Assembly: GCA_903903765.1 (NCBI GenBank)
Contig: CAIVAH010000025.1
Coordinates: 1 to 14,422, forward strand
Length of the DNA: 14,422 bases
Source: an uncultured Methylococcaceae bacterium
Lineage (GTDB): Bacteria > Pseudomonadota > Gammaproteobacteria > Methylococcales > Methylomonadaceae
Direction: 5' to 3'
In this document: one piece after another, positions 6,996 through 14,422 of the stretch
How positions within the stretch are numbered: position 1 is the stretch's first letter
Layout of the letters: each line of letters starts with the position of its first letter
Translations under genes and position numbers: made by a program
The notes under the pieces: generated by a model
Told to the model about the DNA's origin: nothing
The model's input: only the letters and a program-made list of their open reading frames with translations
The model's database searches: none

Positions 6996-8717
6996 ATGCG
7001 TTTACCCGAAAATATTATATATGGCACTGCTGATAAGCCACCCATATCGACCCTAATCATTCTCGCCCTTCAGCAAATGTCATTTTTAGGTGTTTATTTA
7101 GTTATATCCCCTTTATTTGCTCGACATTTTGGACTTAATCAAGAGCAGTCCTTACAATTAATTTCGGCTACACTCTTAGCCTCTGGATTTGGAGTAGTAC
7201 TACAAACTGCAAAGTTTTGGGGAATTGGATCAGGATATTTCTGTCCGTTACAAGCCACCTCCTCTACATTTGCTGGTTTACTACTCGCAAAATCATCAAG
7301 TGGTTTAGGGGCAATGTTTGGCATGGTCACTGTAATAGGCTTAGCACAGATGTTTTTTGCTTTTGTATTTCAGCGTCTTAAAGGTGTGTTTACGGTACAA
7401 ATTGCTGGCTTAGCAGTGTTATTAATCGGCTTAGGTTTAGGCTATTACGGCATCAAACTTATCCTACAAGTAGAGCCTACGGTGTCTATACAAGAGCAAG
7501 GTCTATTATGCCTATTAACCTTAGGCACCATGATTGCCTTTAATGTTTGGTCAAATGGACACTTGCGCTTATTTTCTGCCTTCTTAGGTTTATTAGTCGG
7601 ATTAGTCAGCAGTAGCTATATGGATATTATTCCCGAAAGCAGTTGGGAAACTTTTCATAATGCCCCGCTTTTTTACTTACCTACGCCGATGAATATAGGC
7701 TGGTCTTTTGATCCTGAATCACTATTACCGGCCATAGTAACTGGCTTATTTCTGGCCTTACACAGTTTTGGTGCATTAGTGGCCGCTCAGAAATTTAACG
7801 ATGCTGATTGGAAAAGACCCGACTTAGAATCCGTCAAACAAGGCATTCTTTCTGAAGGAATTACCAATTTAGTCAATTCTTTACTCAATGGCATACCATT
7901 AACCTCAAGTGGTGGCGCTGTCAGTTTAGCAGCATCTACTGGTTGTACCAGTCGCTATTTAGCTTATTGGTTAGCCGGATTAATGGCGATTATTGCTTTT
8001 ATACCTAAAGCCATTGTCATTTGGCAGATCCTACCATTATCAGTTATGGGCGGTGCTTTAATTTTCTTAGCCTCGTTTACCGCGTTATCCGGTCTGCAAG
8101 TTATGGCATCTAGACTGATCGATAATCGTAAAACCCTCGCATTGGGTATTGGACTCATCTTAGGTATTAGTTATGAACCGCTGATGGCATCATTTCAACA
8201 AATTTATCCAAATGTATTGAAACATTTATTGTTCTCTAGTGTCAGTTTGGGAACATTTTCTGCGGTGTTATTATCCATTTTATTTCAGTATAAAAACCAT
8301 ACCAAAGAAAAACGTTCGTTTAATACTAAACATAGCTCGCTAGATGATGTGATCATCTATCTTGAGAAACAAGGTAGACGCTGGGGAGCCAGACCAGAAG
8401 TCGTTCATAAAGCGGAATATGCGACTTGGCAAGCCTTTGAGATATTAGTTGAAAACGGCCTTATTAACGAGCAAGCTAATCACGATAATAAAATTGATAT
8501 TCATACCCTATTCAATGAATATACATTTACAGTTATTTTAAATTATACTGGCCAAATTTTGCCCCTCACCACTCATCGGCCAACCCATGAAGATTTTATG
8601 AATAATGACGATGCCGTGCTTCAAATGGCGGGGTATTTAATATATCGTCTAGCTGATAAAGTAAAGACTGGACACAATGGAGCGCAATGCCAACTTTTCT
8701 TAATATTTAATGATTAA
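6996..8717 (+). CDS. NCS2/UraA-fold permease with C-terminal degenerate RsbW-like (HATPase) domain
   Basis: A 573-residue protein. Residues about 15-432 form a multi-pass permease of the nucleobase-cation-symporter-2 type: early QQMSFLGVYLV (26-36), the TM8-like LALHSFGALVAAQ (253-265), and the TM10 region SSGGAVSLAASTGCTSRYLA (304-323). Both acidic positions that bind nucleobase in UraA are changed (H256 where Glu241 is expected, G307-A308 where Glu290-Asn291 is expected), so the cargo is probably not a uracil-like base. Residues about 445-573 match the layout of a GHKL kinase-like domain: an N-box-like helix at 473-490, a GQILPL strand segment at 519-524, and a MAGYLIYRLADKVK G2-like segment at 544-557. 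It lacks the E/N, Asp and Gly-rich residues, so it is probably not an ATPase. It follows carbonic anhydrase by eight bases and precedes a STAS gene by 21. Confidence 0.85.
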   Translation: MRLPENIIYGTADKPPISTLIILALQQMSFLGVYLVISPLFARHFGLNQEQSLQLISATLLASGFGVVLQTAKFWGIGSGYFCPLQATSSTFAGLLLAKSSSGLGAMFGMVTVIGLAQMFFAFVFQRLKGVFTVQIAGLAVLLIGLGLGYYGIKLILQVEPTVSIQEQGLLCLLTLGTMIAFNVWSNGHLRLFSAFLGLLVGLVSSSYMDIIPESSWETFHNAPLFYLPTPMNIGWSFDPESLLPAIVTGLFLALHSFGALVAAQKFNDADWKRPDLESVKQGILSEGITNLVNSLLNGIPLTSSGGAVSLAASTGCTSRYLAYWLAGLMAIIAFIPKAIVIWQILPLSVMGGALIFLASFTALSGLQVMASRLIDNRKTLALGIGLILGISYEPLMASFQQIYPNVLKHLLFSSVSLGTFSAVLLSILFQYKNHTKEKRSFNTKHSSLDDVIIYLEKQGRRWGARPEVVHKAEYATWQAFEILVENGLINEQANHDNKIDIHTLFNEYTFTVILNYTGQILPLTTHRPTHEDFMNNDDAVLQMAGYLIYRLADKVKTGHNGAQCQLFLIFND

Positions 8718-8738
8718 CAACACCAATAGAGACCTAAA

Positions 8739-9065
8739 ATGCTAACAATTACTACAGAACAAAAAGACGCTTATTTAATTCTTGTGCTGACGGGTAGAGT
8801 TGATGCAAGCAATGCAAAAACCCTAGAAGAAGAAACCATTAAATTAATAAACGATGGCAATAAACAAATAATCATTAATCTAACCGAGGTTAACTACGTT
8901 AGTAGTGCCGCCTTACGTGTATTTTTATTAATTGCAAAAGAATTAACTAAAGTCAGCGGCACAGTAAAACTTTGTGGTTTAAGCAGCACTTTAAAAGATG
9001 TGTTTGATATCAGTGGCTTCAGTAAATTATTCCAAATTACTGCTACGGTAGAAGAAGCACTTTAA
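8739..9065 (+). CDS. Single-domain STAS protein (anti-sigma-factor-antagonist-like)
   Basis: A 108-residue protein consisting only of a STAS domain, the size of RsbV/SpoIIAA. The core loop is YVSSAALRVF (53-62). S56 aligns with the serine phosphorylated in RsbV-family proteins, and the usual glycine two residues later is replaced by alanine (A58). Family members switch partner between kinase and target depending on phosphorylation. Immediately upstream lies the permease with an RsbW-like C-terminal domain, and the intact kinase and phosphatase are at the start of the same run, so this protein is a likely messenger between them. It starts 21 bases after the permease stop and is the last gene before a strong hairpin. 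A sigma-factor role cannot be excluded, but no sigma gene is visible. Confidence 0.9.
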   Translation: MLTITTEQKDAYLILVLTGRVDASNAKTLEEETIKLINDGNKQIIINLTEVNYVSSAALRVFLLIAKELTKVSGTVKLCGLSSTLKDVFDISGFSKLFQITATVEEAL

Positions 9066-9073
9066 AAACGATC

Positions 9074-9106
9074 ATGTGGTTGTGCTCAATAATTGCGCAA
9101 CCACAT
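9074..9106. terminator. Bidirectional intrinsic terminator between convergent genes
   Basis: A 12-bp stem, 9074-9085 pairing with 9095-9106, contains a single G-T wobble and encloses a nine-base loop. On the + strand it is followed by a TTTT run (9106-9109) and another at 9115-9118. On the - strand the T-run TTTTT lies just beyond the stem (complement of 9064-9068). It sits in the 51-base gap between the STAS stop and the end of the AI-2E-family gene, so it can end both converging transcripts. Confidence 0.8.
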
Positions 9107-9116
9107 TTTAAAACTT

Positions 9117-10172
9117 TTAAGACTTAACGCTCGCTAAGTCTTGTAACCAATCACGCCATATAGACATTAAAATTGCCATTAACGCTGGGCCTAAAAACAG
9201 TCCAAGCATACCACAGGCTTCCATTCCACCAAATATACCTAATAAAGTCCATAAAAAAGGTAATTTAACAGCACCACCAATTAAAGCGGGGCGCACATAA
9301 TTATCAGCAATCATTGTTAAAATCATACCGTAAGAAAACAAACCTGCTGCTTCCAAGGGATGACCTTGAGCCACTAATACCAAAGCGCAAGCAGAAAATA
9401 TTAATTTTGCCGCAAAAGGAATTAAAGCAAATATGCCAGTCAAGGCGCCTAAAATAGCGGGGTTAGCTAAACCCACAAACGCATAACCTGCCCCCATTAA
9501 CAAACCTTTACCGACTCCAACGACTAACATGCCATTTACAGTGGATCTAACAGCAGAATTAGCATGCATGGTATAACGATAACCTTTATCACCAAATACT
9601 TTCCGACTACTGGCTAAAATCTGTTGGCCCAGTTGTTCACCATGCTGATAAACAAATAACAAGGTCAGTAAAATTATTAAAAATCCAAAGAAACGGTGGA
9701 TTAACTGATTGGCAAAATCTTTTGTAAAATTAAAAATACTGCCACTGTCTATCCAATGTAAAGACGCTTTAGCCGCCTCGGCACTTCCAAGTTGTTTTAA
9801 CCAATATTCCTTTGCTGTTGCACCTAACCAAGGTAAATTTTCTACCCACGTCGGACAAGGAATGCCAGTACTTTGGGCATTATTAAAAATTTGCCCCAAG
9901 AGTTGCGCTTCCTCAACTAAACGACTTAAGCCATAACCCACTGGCACAAATATTAAAGCGGCCATCAATAACGTTAATCCTAAAGCTATCCAAGTAACTT
10001 TGCCCTCTAAATTAGTTACGGATAACAACCGCTGGTATATAGGCCATGTGGAAATAGCCAACACGACCGCCCAGGCTAACAAATCAAGGTAACTATGTAA
10101 TACCCAAGCGCCCAATAAAAGTAAAATTAAGCCACCGATAAATCGGGCTCGACTTTGCATTGTTTCAATCAT
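9117..10172 (-). CDS. AI-2E/PerM-family (UPF0118) membrane transporter
   Basis: A 351-residue integral membrane protein. Its hydrophobic stretches lie at about 11-26, 30-42, 60-80, 158-176, 213-262 (several passes), 275-290 and 305-337, with a soluble region at about 85-155, as is usual for the AI-2E transporter superfamily. Diagnostic segments are IADNYVRPALIGG (288-300) and GIFGGMEACGMLGLFLGPAL (312-331). Characterised relatives export autoinducer-2 or drive sodium/proton antiport, but most members, including this one, have no assigned substrate. It is the last gene of the - strand run, 52 bases after the flippase stop, and ends at the shared terminator. The ATG at 10172 is used; M5 is an alternative start. 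It shows no obvious functional tie to its neighbours. Confidence 0.88.
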   Translation of the reverse strand: MIETMQSRARFIGGLILLLLGAWVLHSYLDLLAWAVVLAISTWPIYQRLLSVTNLEGKVTWIALGLTLLMAALIFVPVGYGLSRLVEEAQLLGQIFNNAQSTGIPCPTWVENLPWLGATAKEYWLKQLGSAEAAKASLHWIDSGSIFNFTKDFANQLIHRFFGFLIILLTLLFVYQHGEQLGQQILASSRKVFGDKGYRYTMHANSAVRSTVNGMLVVGVGKGLLMGAGYAFVGLANPAILGALTGIFALIPFAAKLIFSACALVLVAQGHPLEAAGLFSYGMILTMIADNYVRPALIGGAVKLPFLWTLLGIFGGMEACGMLGLFLGPALMAILMSIWRDWLQDLASVKS

Positions 10173-10224
10173 AATTTTTAAACTGCGGGGTAAAATGAAG
10201 TATTTTAAAGCGTGTTCGCGTCAA

Positions 10225-11715
10225 TTATATGACACGACTTTGAATTGATTGTTTAGGTAAGTCTTTTTCAAATAAAAACACGAATAATACGTATAAAGCT
10301 AACAAGGCTGTTGATAATAACCACGAATTTTGCCAACCGGTGCTAAAAGGCAATAGGCCCCGAAAGTAAAACAGGGCTGTGCCTAACAAAATATAACCGA
10401 GTATCCTTTTAAGATCATAAGCAACCGGATAATAGTGTCGTCCTAAACTATAAGAAACCAGTACCATAAAACAATAACACACCAAGGTTGCCCAAGCAGA
10501 GCCCGCATAACCTAAGAGAGGAATCCACCAAAGATTAAGTCCCACCGTAATCACTGCGCCCAACAATGCAACGATCGATCCTAATAAGGTTTTATCGGTT
10601 AATTTATACCAAATCGACAAATTAACATAAATACCTAAAAACAAATTAGCCATCAATAGAATAGGCACAATATTAAGCCCTGCCCTGAACTCTTCGCCTA
10701 GAAAATACTTAAAGAAATCTAAAAACAGCGACACTAATAAAAAGATAAACACGCAGAAAATAACAAAATATTTAAGCACTCTTGCATACACCTCTTTAGC
10801 GTCATTCTTATCGGCATAAGCAAAAAAGAAAGGTTCGGCTGCGAATCTAAAGGCTTGAATAAACAAAGTCATTAAAATAGACAATTTATAACAAGCACTA
10901 TAAATACCCAACATTTGCATATTGGTCTGTGCGTCATAAGGTAAAAGATATTTCAATAAAGCCCTATCTAACATCTCGTTAATAATACCAGCAAAACCAA
11001 TCACCACCATCGGCAAGGAATAACGGTACATTCTATGAAACAAAGCCTTATTAAAGCCCCAACGTAAGCCAAAAAATTGCGGCATTAAAACAATAAACTT
11101 AAAAGCACTGGCTATTAAATTTGCCAAAAAGATATAAGCAACACCCAATTCGGGTTTATAAACCCAGATAACCCAAGAGTTAGGATTCTGTGATAAGGCT
11201 TTTGGACAATAGACGATAAAAAATAGACTCAGAAATACAGTCAGTAATATTTCAATCAGCTTAATACTGGCAAATTTAATCGCCTTGTTCTCGGCTCTTA
11301 AACGTGCAAAAGGCAATGCCGCACTCGCGTCCAATATTAAAATACTACTGAAACACAACACATATTCAGGATGCTGACTATAATTTAGCACCGAAGACAG
11401 CTGTTGGTTAAACAGCACGATAAGTCCCAAAAAGCCCAGATTTAGCAATAAAACAAATAATAATGCCGTTGAATAAGCCACATCTTGTCGGGTATTTGCT
11501 TTATCTCTAAAACGAAAATAACCGGTTTCAAAACCTAATAACAGCAAAACTGAAAAAAAGCCTGCATAAGCATAAAACTCAGACACAACACCGTATTCAG
11601 CGGCAGAAAAGTAATAGGTATATAGCGGCACTAAAAGATAATTTAAGAACCGGCCAAAAATACTACTCAGTCCATAAATCGCTGTTTGAGAGACTAATTT
11701 TTTAATAATGCCCAT
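10225..11715 (-). CDS. Polysaccharide/oligosaccharide flippase-like membrane protein (Wzx/MATE-like)
   Basis: A 496-residue, strongly hydrophobic protein with about 12-14 membrane stretches and the N-terminal signature TAIYGLSSIFGRFLNYLLVPLYT (about 11-33) of the polysaccharide-biosynthesis (Polysacc_synt / MVF-like) family. Members flip lipid-linked glycans across the inner membrane. No glycosyltransferase or polymerase is next to it, so its glycan cannot be named. The start ATG is six bases after the stop of the rnm gene and has only a weak ribosome site, so it is probably translated by coupling. An MsbA-like lipid exporter sits two genes upstream, giving a loose envelope-biogenesis theme. 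The flanking lysines at the N-terminus (GIIKKLV) are normal for this class. Family is confident; substrate is not. Confidence 0.82.
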   Translation of the reverse strand: MGIIKKLVSQTAIYGLSSIFGRFLNYLLVPLYTYYFSAAEYGVVSEFYAYAGFFSVLLLLGFETGYFRFRDKANTRQDVAYSTALLFVLLLNLGFLGLIVLFNQQLSSVLNYSQHPEYVLCFSSILILDASAALPFARLRAENKAIKFASIKLIEILLTVFLSLFFIVYCPKALSQNPNSWVIWVYKPELGVAYIFLANLIASAFKFIVLMPQFFGLRWGFNKALFHRMYRYSLPMVVIGFAGIINEMLDRALLKYLLPYDAQTNMQMLGIYSACYKLSILMTLFIQAFRFAAEPFFFAYADKNDAKEVYARVLKYFVIFCVFIFLLVSLFLDFFKYFLGEEFRAGLNIVPILLMANLFLGIYVNLSIWYKLTDKTLLGSIVALLGAVITVGLNLWWIPLLGYAGSAWATLVCYCFMVLVSYSLGRHYYPVAYDLKRILGYILLGTALFYFRGLLPFSTGWQNSWLLSTALLALYVLFVFLFEKDLPKQSIQSRVI

Positions 11716-11721
11716 AATGAC

Positions 11722-12552
11722 TTAAAGTAAAGACCACACCGGTGTAATGTTCGAAGGCAACTCTGCAATACGGCCTAATTCTATATAAGGACTATTATCA
11801 TTATGAAAATCTGAACCGACCGACCCCGCTAAATCATACTTGTTTGCATACTGACTGATTAAACGAATTTCATCTTGATTAATTCTACTTGTAATCACCT
11901 CAATCCCTACACCACCAGCGGCTTTAAAATCGACTAACAAACGATTCATCCAATTGGCAGATAATTTATACCGTAAAGGATGCGCAATCACAGCAACGCC
12001 GCCTGCCCCTATAATCCATTGAATCACTTCTTGAAGTTCTGGCCAAATCGTGGCCACATAAGTCGCTTTACCTTGCGCTAAATATCTATCAAAAGCTTCT
12101 TGGCGAGTATCCACATGTTTTTGCGATAATAAGAAATCTGCAAAATGCGTCCGTGTAATCATCCCATCTCCTGCTGCCAATTTTACGGCTTCTAAAGCAC
12201 CGACTATGTTTTTCTTTTCTAGTTTAGCCGCCATTTTTTCAGCGCGTTCATAACGTAAAGTTTGTAAATAGTCAGTTATCTTGAGCAACGGTGAAAACGT
12301 TGGATTAATACCCAAACCAACAATATGTAAACAATGTTTTTGCCAGTTAGCCGACAACTCTATGCCATCAATAAAGTTAATACCTAACACTTGAGCTTGT
12401 TGTTTAGCAGCGGCTAAGCCGCTCACCGTATCATGATCTGTTAAAGAAAGCGTAGTCACCCCTTTTTCATAAGCTCTAGTCACCAATGCTTCGGGCGAAA
12501 ATGCGCCATCAGATGCAATTGAATGGCAATGCAGATCATATACTTCCGTCAT
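11722..12552 (-). CDS. rnm: RNase AM, PHP-domain 5'-3' exoribonuclease (YciV)
   Basis: A 276-residue PHP-family metallohydrolase resembling E. coli YciV along its whole length. In the E. coli enzyme the activity trims 5' ends of ribosomal and other RNAs and hydrolyses 3',5'-bisphosphonucleotides. Metal-site residues visible are H8 and H10 (DLHCHS), D15, H40-D41 (LTDHD), E65 (GIELS), H76, H136, H191 (IAHPLRY), and D248 with H250 (GSDFH). ALEAVKLA and YLAQGKATYV also match the family. I place the start at the ATG ending at 12552, because AGGT (complement of 12562-12565) is nine bases upstream. A TTG at 12561 in the same frame would abut that site and leave no spacing. It follows the exporter stop by 17 bases. 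An RNA-maturation enzyme in this run is probably operon hitch-hiking. Confidence 0.9.
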   Translation of the reverse strand: MTEVYDLHCHSIASDGAFSPEALVTRAYEKGVTTLSLTDHDTVSGLAAAKQQAQVLGINFIDGIELSANWQKHCLHIVGLGINPTFSPLLKITDYLQTLRYERAEKMAAKLEKKNIVGALEAVKLAAGDGMITRTHFADFLLSQKHVDTRQEAFDRYLAQGKATYVATIWPELQEVIQWIIGAGGVAVIAHPLRYKLSANWMNRLLVDFKAAGGVGIEVITSRINQDEIRLISQYANKYDLAGSVGSDFHNDNSPYIELGRIAELPSNITPVWSLL

Positions 12553-12569
12553 ATTAAACAAACCTAGTT

Positions 12570-14360
12570 TTATTGGTATTCGCCATACAATTTAGCGTAC
12601 AACCCATTTTGATTAATGAGCGTCTCATGACGGCCTTGTTCACAAATTTTGCCTTCTTCAAACACATACACATGGTCAGCTTGTTTTACCGCACTTAAAC
12701 GATGGGCAATAATTAGTGTTGTCCGACCTTTTAAAAATTCGGTCATGGCTTGGTGTAATCTATATTCTGTATCCGTATCTAATGCAGAAGTTGCTTCGTC
12801 TAAAATAACCACCTTAGGATCCGCAACCACCATACGTGCAATAGCCATGCGTTGTCTTTGGCCACCCGATAAGCGCATGCCTAAACGCCCGACTATCGTA
12901 TCAAGGCCCTGCGGCAAATCTTTGACAGTCTCATACAATTGCGCTATTTCTAAGGCTTTCCAAAGCACGGCATCGGTGACAACTTTACCCAACGTTAAAT
13001 TGGCCCTAATAGTGTCATTAAATAACACAGGATGTTGCAAAACCGTCACGACATTTTCGCGCACGATATCTAAACCAATTTGTTCAACTGAAACCCCATC
13101 AAATTTAATGTGACCAGCACTAGATAAATAGACGCCAATCAAGGTTTGAATTAGCGTGGACTTACCACCACCACTCGCCCCCACTAAAGCGATTTTATCA
13201 CCGGCTTTAATACTGAGATTAATACCATTTAAGACTTTTTCTTGACCATAACTAAAATATAAATTTTCTATACTAATAGCCACGGTTTTAGTATTTAAGA
13301 AAGGATTATGTAAATGCGGATAATGAGGTTCTTGTTGTAAAGCAGTTAAGCGATTGATTCTACTCAATGCGGCTTTTGCAGCAAAAAACGCATATTGAAT
13401 CCCTAATATTTCTTGAACAGGCGCCATCATAAACCACAGATACCCAAATACCGCCAACATCTCACCGATACTTAAATCAGAATAAAACACCATTAACATG
13501 GCACAGGCTCTAAAAATATCAAAGCCAAACAAAAAGACTAAGAAACTCAATCGAGATGCTGCATCACTTTTCCACGCATAAGCCGCAGAAGAATCTTTAA
13601 CAGAGCGAGCAGATTCAATCAGTTGTTGGCAATAATGCTGTTCTCTATTGCTGGCGCGGATTTGATGAATCGCCTCTAAAGTTTCAGTTAAGGCTTGTTG
13701 AAAAATCTCGTAAGCCGAATTTTCTTTAGATTTTAGATCCTTAACTTTAGAACCCACAATACGCGTTAAATAAATAACCACGGGGTTTAACAACAAAATA
13801 AACAAACCCAGTTGCCAATGCATCCACAGCAAAATAACGGCAGTGCCGATAATAGTTAATAATGCCACTAATAAGCGACTAACTGTCGTGCCGATAAAAC
13901 TATCTATGGTATCTAAATCTTTTACTAACAGACTCACAACACTACCAGAGCCTAGACTCTCATATTCAGACATTGAAATAGTCTGTAAATGCATGATTAG
14001 ATTTTTACGAATCCGAAAAATAATCTCTTTAGAGATTAAAGAGAATTGTCTAGCCTGAATAATATTGAATGCGCTAGAAATCAGCCTTAACAAAAGACTG
14101 ACCAGCAAAATGACTGTGATGTATAAAACAGGTAACTGCCACTCTATCGGCGACCAGCGATTAATAAATGCCGTCACCATGCCGGGTTTATTAAGTAACA
14201 CTTCATCGACTAATAAAGGCATTAACAACGGCACCGGTACACTGGCAATAGTCGCTAAAATGGCAATGAAGTGAGAATAAATGAGAGTTTTCTTGTGCTC
14301 TAAGGCTATTTTATAAATGCCTTTCCACGTATAAATCGATGGTTTTGGTTTTAATTGCAC
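12570..14360 (-). CDS. ABC exporter half-transporter (MsbA-like, fused membrane and ATPase domains)
   Basis: A 596-residue half-transporter. Residues about 25-330 form the six-helix ABC exporter membrane domain. Residues about 360-596 form the ATPase: Walker A GASGGGKST at 394-402, Q-loop Q442, signature LSGGQ at 497-501, Walker B VVILDEA at 517-523 with catalytic E522, and switch H553 (IIAHRLS). Such proteins work as homodimers or heterodimers and export lipids, peptides or drugs; the substrate is not deducible. The only in-frame start after the upstream stop (complement of 14379-14381) is GTG at 14360, with no clear Shine-Dalgarno site. It is the first gene of the - strand run. The frame appears full length and undamaged. 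Confidence 0.92.
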   Translation of the reverse strand: MQLKPKPSIYTWKGIYKIALEHKKTLIYSHFIAILATIASVPVPLLMPLLVDEVLLNKPGMVTAFINRWSPIEWQLPVLYITVILLVSLLLRLISSAFNIIQARQFSLISKEIIFRIRKNLIMHLQTISMSEYESLGSGSVVSLLVKDLDTIDSFIGTTVSRLLVALLTIIGTAVILLWMHWQLGLFILLLNPVVIYLTRIVGSKVKDLKSKENSAYEIFQQALTETLEAIHQIRASNREQHYCQQLIESARSVKDSSAAYAWKSDAASRLSFLVFLFGFDIFRACAMLMVFYSDLSIGEMLAVFGYLWFMMAPVQEILGIQYAFFAAKAALSRINRLTALQQEPHYPHLHNPFLNTKTVAISIENLYFSYGQEKVLNGINLSIKAGDKIALVGASGGGKSTLIQTLIGVYLSSAGHIKFDGVSVEQIGLDIVRENVVTVLQHPVLFNDTIRANLTLGKVVTDAVLWKALEIAQLYETVKDLPQGLDTIVGRLGMRLSGGQRQRMAIARMVVADPKVVILDEATSALDTDTEYRLHQAMTEFLKGRTTLIIAHRLSAVKQADHVYVFEEGKICEQGRHETLINQNGLYAKLYGEYQ

Positions 14361-14398
14361 AGAAAAAAACTTATTACTTTATGAGAATATATAGGGCA

Positions 14399-14404
14399 AT
14401 TATA
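14399..14404 (-). promoter_or_regulatory. Candidate -10 box for the exporter run
   Basis: The - strand reads TATAAT exactly, about 40 bases before the exporter GTG start. Its -35 partner would lie beyond the right edge of the window, so the promoter is only half visible. Spacing to the gene is compatible with a transcript leader of about 30 bases. AT-rich DNA produces chance matches, so this is a moderate call. Confidence 0.4.
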
Positions 14405-14422
14405 ACACTTTAGCCATAAGCA

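Noticed and set aside
10217-10236. A seven-base-pair hairpin with a six-base loop overlapping the flippase stop
   Set aside because: It includes the stop codon, has one wobble pair and no T-run after it on the - strand, so it is not a convincing terminator; read-through to the AI-2E-family gene seems likely.
12649-13113. A 154-codon + strand frame opposite the ATPase domain of the exporter
   Set aside because: The opposite strand carries all ABC motifs in order; the + frame has no recognisable domain.

Overview
The window looks like chromosomal DNA from an AT-rich gammaproteobacterium. The base composition is visibly AT-rich (estimated by eye, not counted). The best lineage marker is a YciV/RNase AM-type PHP protein that tracks the enterobacterial protein closely along its whole length. 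A methanotroph-like or sulfur-oxidiser-like gammaproteobacterium is a plausible host, but the sequence does not prove it. No tRNA, rRNA, CRISPR array, insertion sequence or phage gene was seen. Coding density is very high and no gap between genes exceeds about 60 bases.

Positions 1-9065 (+ strand) hold a long, closely spaced run of ten genes. In order they are: the C-terminal end of a SpoIIE/RsbU-type PP2C phosphatase; an RsbW-type serine kinase; a membrane-anchored ABC solute-binding protein made of two tandem copies; a STAS protein fused to a large unrecognised domain; an ABC permease; an ABC ATPase; a stand-alone response-regulator receiver; a beta-class carbonic anhydrase; an NCS2/UraA-fold permease carrying a degenerate RsbW-like domain at its C-terminus; and a single-domain STAS protein. 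A strong hairpin at 9074-9106 closes the run.

Positions 9117-14360 (- strand) hold a convergent run, transcribed from right to left: an MsbA-like ABC exporter half-transporter, RNase AM (rnm), a polysaccharide flippase-like membrane protein, and an AI-2E/PerM-family permease. A TATAAT box at 14399-14404 is a likely -10 element for this run.

The + strand run is the interesting part. It has every protein of a partner-switching phospho-circuit (phosphatase, kinase, two STAS antagonists and a receiver), but no sigma factor is visible. The genes mixed in with them encode two transport systems and a carbonic anhydrase. One STAS protein is translationally coupled to the ABC permease. The other lies just after a permease that carries a pseudo-kinase fold able, in principle, to bind STAS domains. 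My inference is that partner switching here controls transport directly, perhaps of an aromatic-amino-acid-like solute (ABC system) and of a small anion linked to CO2/bicarbonate (permease plus carbonic anhydrase). The substrates are unproven.
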